Program-made: the position numbers and the translations under genes | The notes under the pieces: model-generated | Told to the model about the DNA's origin: nothing | Seen by the model: only the letters and a program-made list of their open reading frames with translations | Database searches by the model: none | In this document: positions 1 through 9,289 of the stretch, one piece after another | Position numbering within the stretch: the first letter of the stretch is position 1 | Layout of the letters: the number at the start of each line of letters is the position of its first letter | Origin: Micromussa lordhowensis | Taxonomy: Eukaryota; Cnidaria; Anthozoa; Scleractinia; Lobophylliidae | Reading direction: 5' to 3' | DNA length: 64,000 nt | Assembly: GCA_964020085.1 (NCBI GenBank) | Contig: OZ026600.1 | Location: 7,755,948-7,819,947, forward strand

Positions 1-199
1 CGGTCAAGATGGCTTGATATTGGCCTCTTTCTTTTTTTGCGTGTTTATTGACCTCGACTCCGTCTCTGTCCATAAACATGCAAAAAAAAAAAAAACCTTG
101 GCCAATATCCAGCGATCTTGACCTCACACTTGGTCAATAACTTATATTTATTATATGGCTAGCTCTGCGAGCGGGCAAGATGAATCAAATCCTGTGCTG

Positions 200-230
<31 letters not shown>

Positions 231-412
231 CATCTTGCCCGCTCGGGACTACCCGCCTTGTCCCGCAAGAAAAATTTCCCCAAAAGCCATATAATAATAA
301 ATCCTTTATTGACCAAGCTTGTTCGGTCAAGATGGCTTGATATTGGCCTCGTTCTTTTTTTGCGTGTTTATGGACCTCGACTCCGTCTCGGTCCATAAAC
401 ACGCAAAAAAAA

Positions 413-443
<31 letters not shown>

Positions 444-465
444 ACACTTGGTCAATAACCCATAC
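1..465. repeat. Nested foldback (palindromic) repeats
   Basis: Two direct copies (about 1-143 and 325-462) are each a foldback: one arm begins GGTCAAGATGGCTTGATATT and the other ends with its diverged reverse complement. An inner palindrome surrounds the GTGTTTATGGACC motif. Between them, about 133-325 is a second foldback whose arms run from TTGGTCAATAAC to TTATTGACCAA and enclose a hairpin of GAGCGGGCAAGATGG and its complement at about 224-246. Open frames here only reflect the palindromes. This looks like MITE-on-MITE insertion or one composite foldback element; the left end may lie outside the window. Confidence 0.75.
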
Positions 466-884
466 ATCTAGCCCTCTGCCCACATTGCAGGCCCTGTGGC
501 CTTTTAAAAACTGGCCTCCGTCTTTGCACTCATCTGATTACTTGCCGAATTGTTCTTGGTTGAATTACGAAATATAAGTAGTAATAAAATATGAGTGACC
601 AGCCCTTGATACTGACTTAAATGTCATAATTCTGGTTTTAAATGTTGCGTTGCAATTGTGTACATCTACTCGCTTAAACAGTATCTGGTAGAACATAGGC
701 AGTGTGTACTATGTGATCAGTTGAGTGTCAAAGACATTTTTTTTTGTTTGATTCAAGATCACACTCAAAGCAGTCTCCATTGTTTTTATAAAATATAACT
801 TGAGTAATTCTGGAAGCACTAAAACAGGAATGCAACAATGATTCACCAATCCTCACTGATGTGTGAATATCATTTCTTGGACAG

Positions 885-3854
885 ACAGAGTGAAGAGACC
901 TTCTGCTGGGCATTACTCATGTCTCATCTGGTTGTCCTTCCTGCTTGTAGTTTGCTAGGATCGCAGTTGGAAGTCTTATCAAGGATATTTTTCAGTTCCT
1001 GGCAAGTATATACACCATAATGCATGTACATGTATCTTCACAAGGTTTGGAACATGTGAAAATTGGACACAATAATTCTTTGGTGGTAAAATGATTTCTT
1101 AGAAAGGGTTTTCTTGCAGAATGATATTCCATGAATCATGTGCAAAACTGGCAAAAATGAAAAGCATTTTGGACAAAGTCAATGTTTAATATCATTGATA
1201 TGACATGTAAAAAGTAAATGAAAAGTAACAGATGTCGGTTTAAATACAAGCTACTGTGTCTCCATGTGCTGGTCACAATTAGGAGGTAATTACATTTGCA
1301 TTACAAAACCTTGTACTGATGCATGTTATACACCTGAATTAAGTCCATTGAATTAAGAATTTATCACATTTATTGTATTAATGAACTCATGAATGTGTGG
1401 TTGGGTATCCTTCTGCGATAGAGGGCCAGACTGCTAACATGTTGAATTTCATGAACAGGACTTTGAGCGCGATGCTCAAGGAGTTCGCTGTTAAATTCCG
1501 AAAGGTCTCTGAAGAGTCTCTTGGCCGAGACGAACACCGCGTCAGACTTGCCACAAACTATTTTCTCACAAGCATTGTATATAAATAGACAAATTTTATT
1601 TATCCCATTCCCATCTCGGCGAACATAATCCCATCTTGAATTACATTATGAAAACATGTATGTGCTACCCATTCCAGTCTACTAGGAGACTGATGCTGTA
1701 TGATGCTTTGCCTGATACTGACTCAAATCTTCACACTTGGTACAGTGACCAGGATGACCTCCCACTGTTTTGTTCTTTTGAGACTGACATTTGTGATGAT
1801 CACGTATCTTGAAGACAAATAGATGTTGTGCTGCAATATTTAGAAACTAAGTCTTTCATGAAATGGCTTCAGGCGAGTCAGATCATCTTTCATCTCACGG
1901 GTCGTGACAAGCCATTTCGGGACGCATTGATCACCCTCTGCTATGTTTTCTATAAAGTTGCTGGATTGTTGGATGGAGTTGCTGGAGTCTCTAGTAAAGT
2001 GACTTTTGGTGTGTCTCCCTTTCTCCGCCTTAGTCTCTCAGAATCAGTTCGGGTTTATTGGAAACCCTCCTAGGCTAGAGAACCACAAGAGGAAACCAAG
2101 ATGAACTTGAACTAGTATGAAAGTCTTTTTAGTATGATGAAAACACCTTCTTGTTACACCTGGTGAAATGGACCAAGACACAGATGTCACACAGGAACTT
2201 GTGTGAACTTTTTCTGTTTTAATTCATTTTGTGCAAACTTGGTTTTCAAAGCAATTTATCAAACTGATCTTTTTGACAGGTCTGATGCTACACCTGAAGC
2301 ATATTTCCAGTGTACCATCGTATTTACACTGATAGGGGCATGGCTGGGTGCTTTTCCAATTCCCTTGGACTGGGACAGGCCCTGGCAGGTGAGACAGGGA
2401 GGGGACTGGACTCATTATCACACACATCATACAATGTATGTCCTTTAAGCTCATAGGGCGGGTTTTCACTGCGACAGAAGCATGAGCAACATAGTCATAC
2501 GCAGCCGCTGTGGCAGTAATTTTCTTTGGAAAGTTTCCTACATGAGATACGAGATGCCGAAGGTGGTCACCTATTGGGGATCTGGGGGCATCCTCCCCCA
2601 GAAAATTTTTAAAGTGGCAGTTCTCGGAAATGGGATTTCTAGCAATCTGAGGCCAAGTCAGTAACTTCAGCATAATTTAGGGGGTGTGACCAAACCCTCC
2701 GAACCTCTCTTGATCCACCCCAGCAATTGTCGACATCTTACTGCCTCTGCATATACTGTAGTCTATTTAATGACAATAGCAATATTCTGGGCTGGGTTTG
2801 TCAAAAACCGGGATTAAAAGTTAACTGTCAGAGTATTAAATATCTTGTACAAATGCAGTTGCTTATGTTTTGTGTAGTTTGAAATTATTCAAACTTAAAA
2901 CTGAAGGACAGTTAACAGTACAAACAGAAAACCTGGCCAAAACGTTTAAACTAAAATCAAATTCTCGCTAATCCTGGTTAGTTTAATCGGTTTTGAACAA
3001 CCTGTTGCTGGTCCAAAAGATAAATAACAACTGCAGTTATACAACGTCTCTTGTCCAGTGAAAATCCAATACATTTTGAATATTGGGAAAGATCATCTAG
3101 TAAAGACTTCCAAGCGTAGGGGATAACATGGACATACCACAAGTACAACCAATAGCTACATGTATAAAGTTAAACTGCTTAGAAATTTTGGAAACCTGTC
3201 GCATAAGCGGTACTCACAACACTCTGTCACTTGTGTAAGGGACCCTTTGGCTATGCATGTTCATCAGCAATCTATCGAAATTAGCCAGGGTAAAAGGCGG
3301 TTTTACTGCTTGTAATGGATAATATAATAATAATAATAGCTTTATTTAACCACGGGATCGTTTCACTACAAAGTGGTCTTGTAAAGAGCCGTGCACATTA
3401 AACCTAGTATAAAAAGCTAAGATATTAAACGGATGAGTACTTTCTGAAATCAAAGTGCTCTATGATCAAACCCCTGAATTTCCCAATGAATAAAGATTGG
3501 TAGGAGCTAACCTTTACGTAATATGGAATTACCCTTTGAAAAAAAATAGGTCCGCATTGCGGACATGTGTGGCTTACGTGTTAATCTAGTTATGCGAGCT
3601 ACTTATTTTTATTGAGTTTTGGCAATACTCGTTCCTTATTTTCACCTCTTTTGTAACTCAATCTCGAACGACTTTCCGTGCAGTCTACACGAAGTACGGT
3701 GTCGGTACTCATTTGTGAATGAGTTATGTTTTTGTTTTTCTTTTAGGTTTGGCCCATTCCGTGTGCGATTGGAGCCATATTGGGTTATGTTGTAGGGCTT
3801 GGGATTTCAACAGTGACATATACTATGAATGAAGATAGATTCCGACCACGATAA
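885..3854 (+). CDS. PIGF: PIGF, GPI ethanolamine-phosphate transferase subunit, C-terminal half (3 exons seen)
   Basis: PIGF is a multi-pass ER membrane protein that partners PIGO and PIGG when ethanolamine phosphate is added to GPI anchors. Three exons are visible: about 885 (or 889)-1001, 2280-2388 and 3747-3854 (TAA). The middle exon encodes GAWLGAFPIPLDWDRPWQ, the family's signature, and the last continues VWPIPCAIGAILGYVVGLGI before a short tail ending FRPR. The first visible exon reads SEETFCWALLMSHLVVLP, matching the family's preceding membrane segment. Together they give about 109 residues, roughly half the usual 220 or so, so the 5' exons should lie left of the window or were missed before 885. 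Reading phases agree only if the first intron uses a GC donor at 1002. The terminal exon acceptor has a strong pyrimidine tract ending in TTTTAG. A possible poly(A) signal, AATAAA at 4598, is far downstream and uncertain. Confidence 0.88.
1002..1007 (+). other. Probable GC splice donor of PIGF
   Basis: The exon ends TCCTG and the intron begins GCAAGT, the recognised GC-donor consensus. Cutting here leaves phase 2, and the next exon starts with a single G at 2280 that completes a TGG codon. The resulting W aligns with a tryptophan in the same place in vertebrate PIGF (from memory). A GT donor four bases on (GTATAT at 1006) would put the next exon out of frame. Confidence 0.6.
1395..1590 (+). 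repeat. Solitary decayed copy of the hammerhead (retrozyme) repeat, in a PIGF intron
   Basis: This 190-bp stretch is clearly related to the 215-bp units at 30.7-31.4 kb, sharing the TTCTGCGATAGAGGGCCAGA block and the ribozyme region. The hammerhead core CTGAAGA (1509-1515), stem II GTCTC/GAGAC (1516-1531), GAA (1532-1534) and stem I GGTCT/AGACT (1504-1508, 1544-1548) are kept. Stem III has lost a base and its closing pair, so self-cleavage is predicted to be lost. An internal hairpin is TTGAGC/GCTCAA here against TTGGGC/GCCCAA in the array, a compensatory G-C to A-T change. It sits in an intron in the sense orientation of PIGF. Confidence 0.75.
1650..2200 (+). other. Unassigned intronic stretch with open reading
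   Basis: Within the same PIGF intron, an 81-codon open frame runs 1828-2073, and a second open stretch in the frame before it (about 1675-1810) reads coding-like. I do not recognise either product and see no convincing splice sites linking them to PIGF. They may be a dead insertion or chance. Confidence 0.2.
2792..3004. mobile_element. Foldback MITE in the last PIGF intron
   Basis: The left end, CTGGGTTTGTCAAAAACCGG, and the right end, whose reverse complement begins CAGGTTGTTCAAAACCGATT, form imperfect terminal inverted repeats around about 210 bp. There is no coding capacity. A clear target duplication was not found, so the superfamily is open (the CAG start is hAT-like). Confidence 0.5.
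3318..3440 (-). repeat. Retroelement 3' tail with (TTA)n
   Basis: An (AAT)n run at about 3322-3336 is followed by GCTTTATTTAACC. Read on the minus strand this is a body ending TAAATAAAGC(TTA)n, the same tail design seen at about 24600, 25990 and 28150. It lies in the PIGF intron, antisense to the gene. Confidence 0.4.
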
Positions 3855-5602
3855 ACCAACGCTCGTCTGGTTCCAATGTCTGATCCGCACCACTATAGTG
3901 CTATAAAGACCAGAGGGTGTAGTGGAAAAATCAAAACAACTTACTTGCTAACTGTGACTTTGTTATCCAGTCTTATTGTTATCTCTACAAGTGGATCTTG
4001 ATAACAAGTTTGGCAATGCGCTGTGAGCTCTGTTGTGTCAAACCCACATCTTTCATGAATCGATGGAGAGACTGCTCGAATTTTGCATTTGTGGATGCTA
4101 AAGGTTGGCACACACTTGGGGACGTGAAGCAGAGACAAGCCCCTTCGTATGCACACGAAGGGGATGTCGGCTCATTTCTGTTGTATCGGGGACAGTTTGC
4201 CAAAGCAGTCCATACGTTTTGAGATTGGAAATTGATGTCTGCTTCATGACAGAAGAATTCAAACCAGCTGATTATATGCTGAACTTTTCTGCTAACCTGC
4301 GATCGGGCGTTCTTTTTTCCCCTTCCCCGTTTGCCGAAAAAAATTAAAAGAAGTTAAAAAAAGCCGGATCGTAGGTTACTTACGAGGAAAACTGTCGCTG
4401 CAACATATCCCCGCCTCATGTCCTCTAGTGTTTTCCGACTTTAAATTCAGTGAGATGTCTGGAAACAAATTAACTAGCAATAAAAAGGTTTTTGCTGCTG
4501 GACTATGGTTAGATTTAACGTGAATATCATGGCACGTGAAAGGTTTAGGGGTAGATCTTTTTCAAAGGGAAAGAGGGAAATTTATGGGGCTTCAGTTAAT
4601 AAAACGCATTTAAGTACAAGAGACGCACTAATCAGTAAGCACCGCATGAGGTAAAAACACGGAAGTCTTTTATCTGACATATGATCAATATCCTGAAAAG
4701 AAATCGTGCTTGGCATCCTTTTTGAGTTATTTAGTCGGCGCGACGGGTCAATGGGTGAGTCAGTGAGTGAGTCAGTGAGAGATGTATGTATGTCACACCA
4801 ATCAGATTGGATCTACTATAAACAGCCAATCAAATTTCTTGTTTGTAAAGGTAAATGGTATATGAGAAGATCTCATCCCGATATAGTTCAAAGCGGCCAT
4901 ATTTATTCTTCCAGAAGAGAGGAGGACGTATTCATATATTGGGCTTATTTCGACCTCTTCTGTGGGTTACGCAGAGGATTTTGTGGGCGGGTTTGATAAT
5001 GATTCGCAAATGGATAATCAGTCAGAGAAAGATAGTGTTTGGCATGTAACTACGAGCATGCGATGAAGGGTTTAGCTTTTCCCATTACATAAGGTTTTGA
5101 ATTAAATGAGTCTTAGCCGCTCTACTGCTAGGTTTAAGATGTAAATGAAAAAAAAGTTGGTCAGTGTGGTTTCTATGATAGGAACAATTATATTTTTGGG
5201 GCGCGGAATGTGCTACTGGGAATTTGAAGAGGTTGCGACTAGGTTCAAATCGTTTGCGTGTTGTATTTAGATCCTAATGTTGCCGCAGAGTCCGTAATAC
5301 GTGTTTCGAGCGTGTCGTGAATTTCAGTATCCATTGATAAGTTTCAATGTGAAGAGCAAAGAGACTACAATTAATTTGGTCAACATAACAAAAAGGTATT
5401 ATTCTGTGACAATTTTACAATTGGAATGGTTCTTGTTTACTACTGGAACGAGAAGATAGGTTTTCAATGAAACTAAATCATTTATTTTCAATGTTATCAG
5501 GCCTTTTCGCTTTTTAACATTAATAGCCAGCACGAACTGTAGTAGAAGAGAAAGGAAGTTATTTTTGTTCAAGATAAGTTGAGTGAGGTGTATGAAGTCT
5601 TG
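3855..5602. other. Intergenic sequence after PIGF
   Basis: AT-rich sequence expected to hold the PIGF 3' UTR. There is a short GTGAGTCA-type tandem run near 4754-4780. No other gene, RNA or element is recognised. Confidence 0.4.
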
Positions 5603-6163
5603 GGGCCTGTTTACATGGAGGTGGGGGACCCCAGGTAGGTGAGGTAACCCGCCTAGCCGTGGTCGAAAAAGTTTACATGCAAACTTACAACCCCGGGGTC
5701 CGGGGGTGACTTTACTTGACGTAAACATTGAAAATGGCGGACGAACGACGCATTTTGGCGGTCGGTGATATTTTATCTTTATTTTCTGCTCTCGCTGCAG
5801 CATTTCAATGCTGTGGCGTTTTACTGTCACTTTTGATGATACAAAGCCTCCGCCAGAGGCAGTTAACGGCCATATTGTTCTGGTTCAAATTTTTACGCGC
5901 TTTGGCGCGCTTGCAAATGTAACATGAACTCGACCCCGGCTAGGCGGGTTACCCCACCTTGAGTCGTTTACATGGCAAAATGCGACCCTGGCTAGGCGGG
6001 TTACCCTACCTGGCAGACCGGGCAACCCGCCTAGGCGGGTTACCTCACCTATCATGTAAACATGATCAAATAAAAATGAGAGATTATATGGAGAGGCGGG
6101 TTACCCCACCTAGGCGGGTTACCTCACCTACCTGGGGTCCCCCACCTCTATGTAAACAGGCTC
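5603..6163. mobile_element. Harbinger-like foldback element with internal mini-ORF
   Basis: The left end GGGCCTGTTTACATGGAGGT mirrors the right end (…CTATGTAAACAGGCTC), with long inverted repeats containing many copies of AGGCGGGTTACC. Flanking TTG at 5600-5602 and 6164-6166 fits a 3-bp target duplication. Inside, 5734-5922 (+) encodes about 62 residues beginning MADERRILAVGDILSLFSAL; I infer a relic of the autonomous element's protein but cannot name it. The start resembles that of the element at 38472, so both may belong to one PIF/Harbinger-type group. Confidence 0.6.
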
Positions 6164-6193
6164 TTGGACGTTTTATTTTATAAACATAGGGAT

Positions 6194-6262
6194 ACAAGAG
6201 TCCAACTTTCATTTTTACAAGAGTCCAACTTGTATTTTTACAAGAGTCCAACTTGTAAATCA
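6194..6262. repeat. Three 23-bp tandem repeats
   Basis: Units starting at 6194, 6217 and 6240 share ACAAGAGTCCAACTT followed by a T-rich spacer. The third unit diverges after 16 bases. It sits just outside the Harbinger-like element. Confidence 0.75.
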
Positions 6263-6341
6263 CAAGTGCAAAATACTAGTCGTATTTCCCTTGTAAACAT
6301 TGAGTACGACGTGTAAAAAAGAGCTAATTTTGAGAAATTGA

Positions 6342-6518
6342 GATTGTCAGAACCTGTCGTCTTCTACTGAGGAAGAACTTGACGAGCTGCTGAAACGTCA
6401 TATAATGCGTAGACCTAGGAAGTTTGAGGAAAGACGGCTCTTTGTCGTCCAAAATCCCAGGAAATTTCGAGAGTTTCGTCTCCCTGTTGACGCCTTCATC
6501 TACCTATTGGAATTTTAA
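6342..6518 (+). pseudogene. Probable transposase N-terminal relic
   Basis: An open frame without its own early start runs from just after a stop at 6339 to TAA at 6516. It encodes SSTEEELDELLKRHIMRR, then an FEERRLFV segment and a VDAFIYLLEF end. The acidic start, basic patch and a Y-L-L helix resemble the N-terminal part of Harbinger-type transposases. Nothing downstream continues it. The family is inferred from composition and pattern only. Confidence 0.35.
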
Positions 6519-6584
6519 ATAGACCCGCAGAAGAAAAGATATTAAAATTTGCATTTGAAAAAGTACAGGTGCATTCAAGCGGAG

Positions 6585-7021
6585 GCTACAATAGCAAAGC
6601 GCGCGAGTGACGTCATGACTCAGACAAGACTCAGACAAACAAACTGGAATTTCGGATGATTTTGCTAAAACACTTTCTAAAACAATCGGTGTTCCTAAAA
6701 CACATTTTTGGAACGAAAACTTCACCTAGATTCCCTCTACTTCTCTCAGAATACGCTGATGTTGTATGAGCCTCGTGCGGGATATAATCATTTGCATTCT
6801 ATTTTTAACCCTCGCGCGCTTCGCTATTGTAATTTACACTTGTATCCTGACGCGCAACACACGTGTAAATTCCAGTGTAGAAAATACTATTAGTATACTA
6901 TTATGCAACTTTTGGCAAAGTTTAAAAAAAACTGTGGAGTGGGTTGAGAGCCACATTAAATTTTTGAAAATTTAAGGTGGCTCTGAACCCACTCCGCAGA
7001 CGTTTTTAAAACTTTGCCAAA
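6585..7021. repeat. Two inverted-repeat (foldback) structures
   Basis: About 20 bp at 6585-6605 (ACAATAGCAAAGCGCGCGAG) recur inverted at 6812-6831 with one difference, suggesting a 250-bp foldback element. Next to it, 6909-7021 is a separate hairpin: arms starting TTGGCAAAGTTT pair with AAACTTTGCCAA across about 50 bp each, with a short loop of AAATTTTTGAAAATTT. No coding content. Confidence 0.6.
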
Positions 7022-7865
7022 GGTAGCATCTTATCATCCTTATCATAATTCAATAATAAAAAATAGGGGTCACCGAGTTCGTTTTTCAGCTATAAGCGCC
7101 CAAAGCTAAAATTAAGGGTGTTTTAGCAGGTAATATTTTTGCTATTAGAACCTGTTATGCAAAATAGATAATTGCAACTTGTTTACCAATGATTGGGAAT
7201 ATGTATGATACCATTATTGTAGCATCACTTGTTAAACAGTGGCAGTATTCATCCCTCAAAGCATAGCTGTTAGAAATTAAAGTGCTGGAAACTGTTTAAG
7301 CTGGGCGACAAAATCATGGCCTTCAACCTTCATTGTCTTTTACGTTTTAACACTATTTTTTTCTGCTTTTAATCACTGTTTGCCATGAAAATCGAGGTTT
7401 TATTTCAAAACCAAATTATACCTGGGTTACTTTGTAGCCGAATGCATGGAGACGTTCTTTTTAATAGCGATCTAAGTTGAATATCGTGCAACACCAGCGG
7501 TGTTCCTGCCGAAACGTCAAATGACTTCAACCGATTTTTATTAAATTCACTTCAATGATTGACAACACATGCAGCAGTGAAGTTTAAGAACCACGTTTAT
7601 GGCCAAAAGCTTTATCTATTTATGTATTTGGCCGTTTGCACCCTGAAGTGAGAACTATTTGTGTTTGGTCTGAGTAGGCAGAGTAGGAGGCTTTTTCTAT
7701 TTTTGTGTTGGATTAAGGAATAAAACTTGGAACAAAAACAAAATTGCCGGTTGCTGTTTACGGACGGACGAGACCTCTCCTCAGTCAGGTAAGCCGAAAA
7801 TAGAGCTTTCACGATACTTTCTAGAAATAATACAAAACACAAATGGCCGTCATGGTGAATTGAAG

Positions 7866-8076
7866 GGGAGGTATGTTTTGCAGGTTGCAGGTTGCAGGTT
7901 GAAAAATGGACTTTTAAGTCTGAGTGAGTCCACTTAGCACTTCGGTTAGCCTGAATAGCACTATTAGCTTAGGTTGTTTACGGTTAGCCTCTATACTGGG
8001 GTGGGTTTATTCGACTTTGACTCAAATAAACAAGTTGTTTCAACCTGCAACCTGCAACCTGCAAAATATACCTGCC
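7866..8076. mobile_element. Short terminal-inverted-repeat element with 11-bp flanking repeats
   Basis: The ends carry three tandem GCAGGTT copies on the left and their mirror AACCTGC on the right (inverted repeats of about 33 bp). The 11-base sequence GTGAATTGAAG flanks both sides (7855-7865 and 8077-8087), a likely target duplication. The interior of about 140 bp is non-coding. A duplication of 9-11 bp points to a Mutator-like origin, by inference. Confidence 0.65.
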
Positions 8077-8087
8077 GTGAATTGAAG

Positions 8088-9289
8088 AAGCAAGGTTGTG
8101 ATCCGATCGGTCATGCTGTCAATTAATATTTGCCACAGATGGACAATAGATTCACAATAACTAGTAATCCACTATATGACTGTTACAATCAGTACTAACC
8201 TTCCCTTTGGGACAAACCGCTGACAAACGAGACTGTACTCGCACTCACTCTGTCGAGGGAAAATTGGCGCGGGACTTTTTGAAGCTATAATCGTGCTTTT
8301 GGCCAAACATTTTGCTAATATTTTGTTTACAGTACATTTCAGGGAGTTAAGCTTTGATATCTGTGTTTCGCCAGGTCACTAGCTGCTGTTGAAGACTGTT
8401 AACAGCGCTTGCAACGCTCGTCGGAAAAAAAGCAGCGAGAAGCCCACGTTGTGCTTGGTATTTCAAGGTAAACTCACAAACTGTTGTTAGTTGTGTACGC
8501 TATGGCTATAAACTAGTGAAAACGGATACGTGTGAAAAAAAGCCGGGATTCATTCCTTTGAAAATTATGTTCCCACGATAGACTGTTGACCAGTTGGTGA
8601 GCTTAAGTCTCTTCAATTCGGTAAACTTGAGTGAAAGGCAAACTTTAGTCTCAGTGAAGTATCCATCATAAGGCTATCTCAGTTGGAAGTAGATATTTGT
8701 TTTGCCAGTGCTTCAATGTTTTTCCAAAGCTCCTAGGTCTCTTGCTGCATTTCACTGCTGTTGCTCGCATTTTCGTGGATTTGCAAAACAATTTCTCCTG
8801 TCTCGAGTGTGTCCATGTTTGTTGTCCTTTGCACACTGATTATTGGGTATTGTATAATTTATCTATTATTAATAGTTTACCTAACAGGTAGTGAATACTG
8901 CGTGTAAGTTAGCAGGTATAGAGCCATATGTTGCGGAACAGAATAATATTTGTTTGTACGTAAGCTACAGCAATCCCTATGTAACACCTAGTCACTAAAG
9001 AGATAGGTGAAGGTGAAAGATGAGGGTTATCAGAAGAACGATAATTTGTATAATAGTTTACGTTGTTCGTTCTGAAGTGACACGTAAACCTTGTTCTAGA
9101 ATACCTGTATACTACAATATCCTTTTGGTAGTTACTAATGGCTAACAAGTTCTTCTCTCTAGAAACAACACGCTACTGGTTATTCTGCCAAAAATTAACC
9201 ATGCAGCAAACAAAAACAACAAGATTAATCCACATGCATTAAGTCTAAAGTTCGCTCGCTGCTAATATTAATCAGCTTCAATGCATCAA
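8088..9289. other. Unannotated sequence
   Basis: AT-rich sequence with only short open frames and no clear splice-bounded exon or repeat. Nothing recognised. Confidence 0.4.

Noticed and set aside
151..423. 90-codon frame near the left end
   Set aside because: Lies across palindromic repeats; no protein-like features.
2224..2673. 149-codon minus-strand frame
   Set aside because: Overlaps the PIGF exon in antisense; no recognisable product.
6365..6405. Possible second hammerhead (CTGAGGA…GAAACGTC)
   Set aside because: Stem II does not pair and stem III has no room for a loop; the stretch is better explained as coding.
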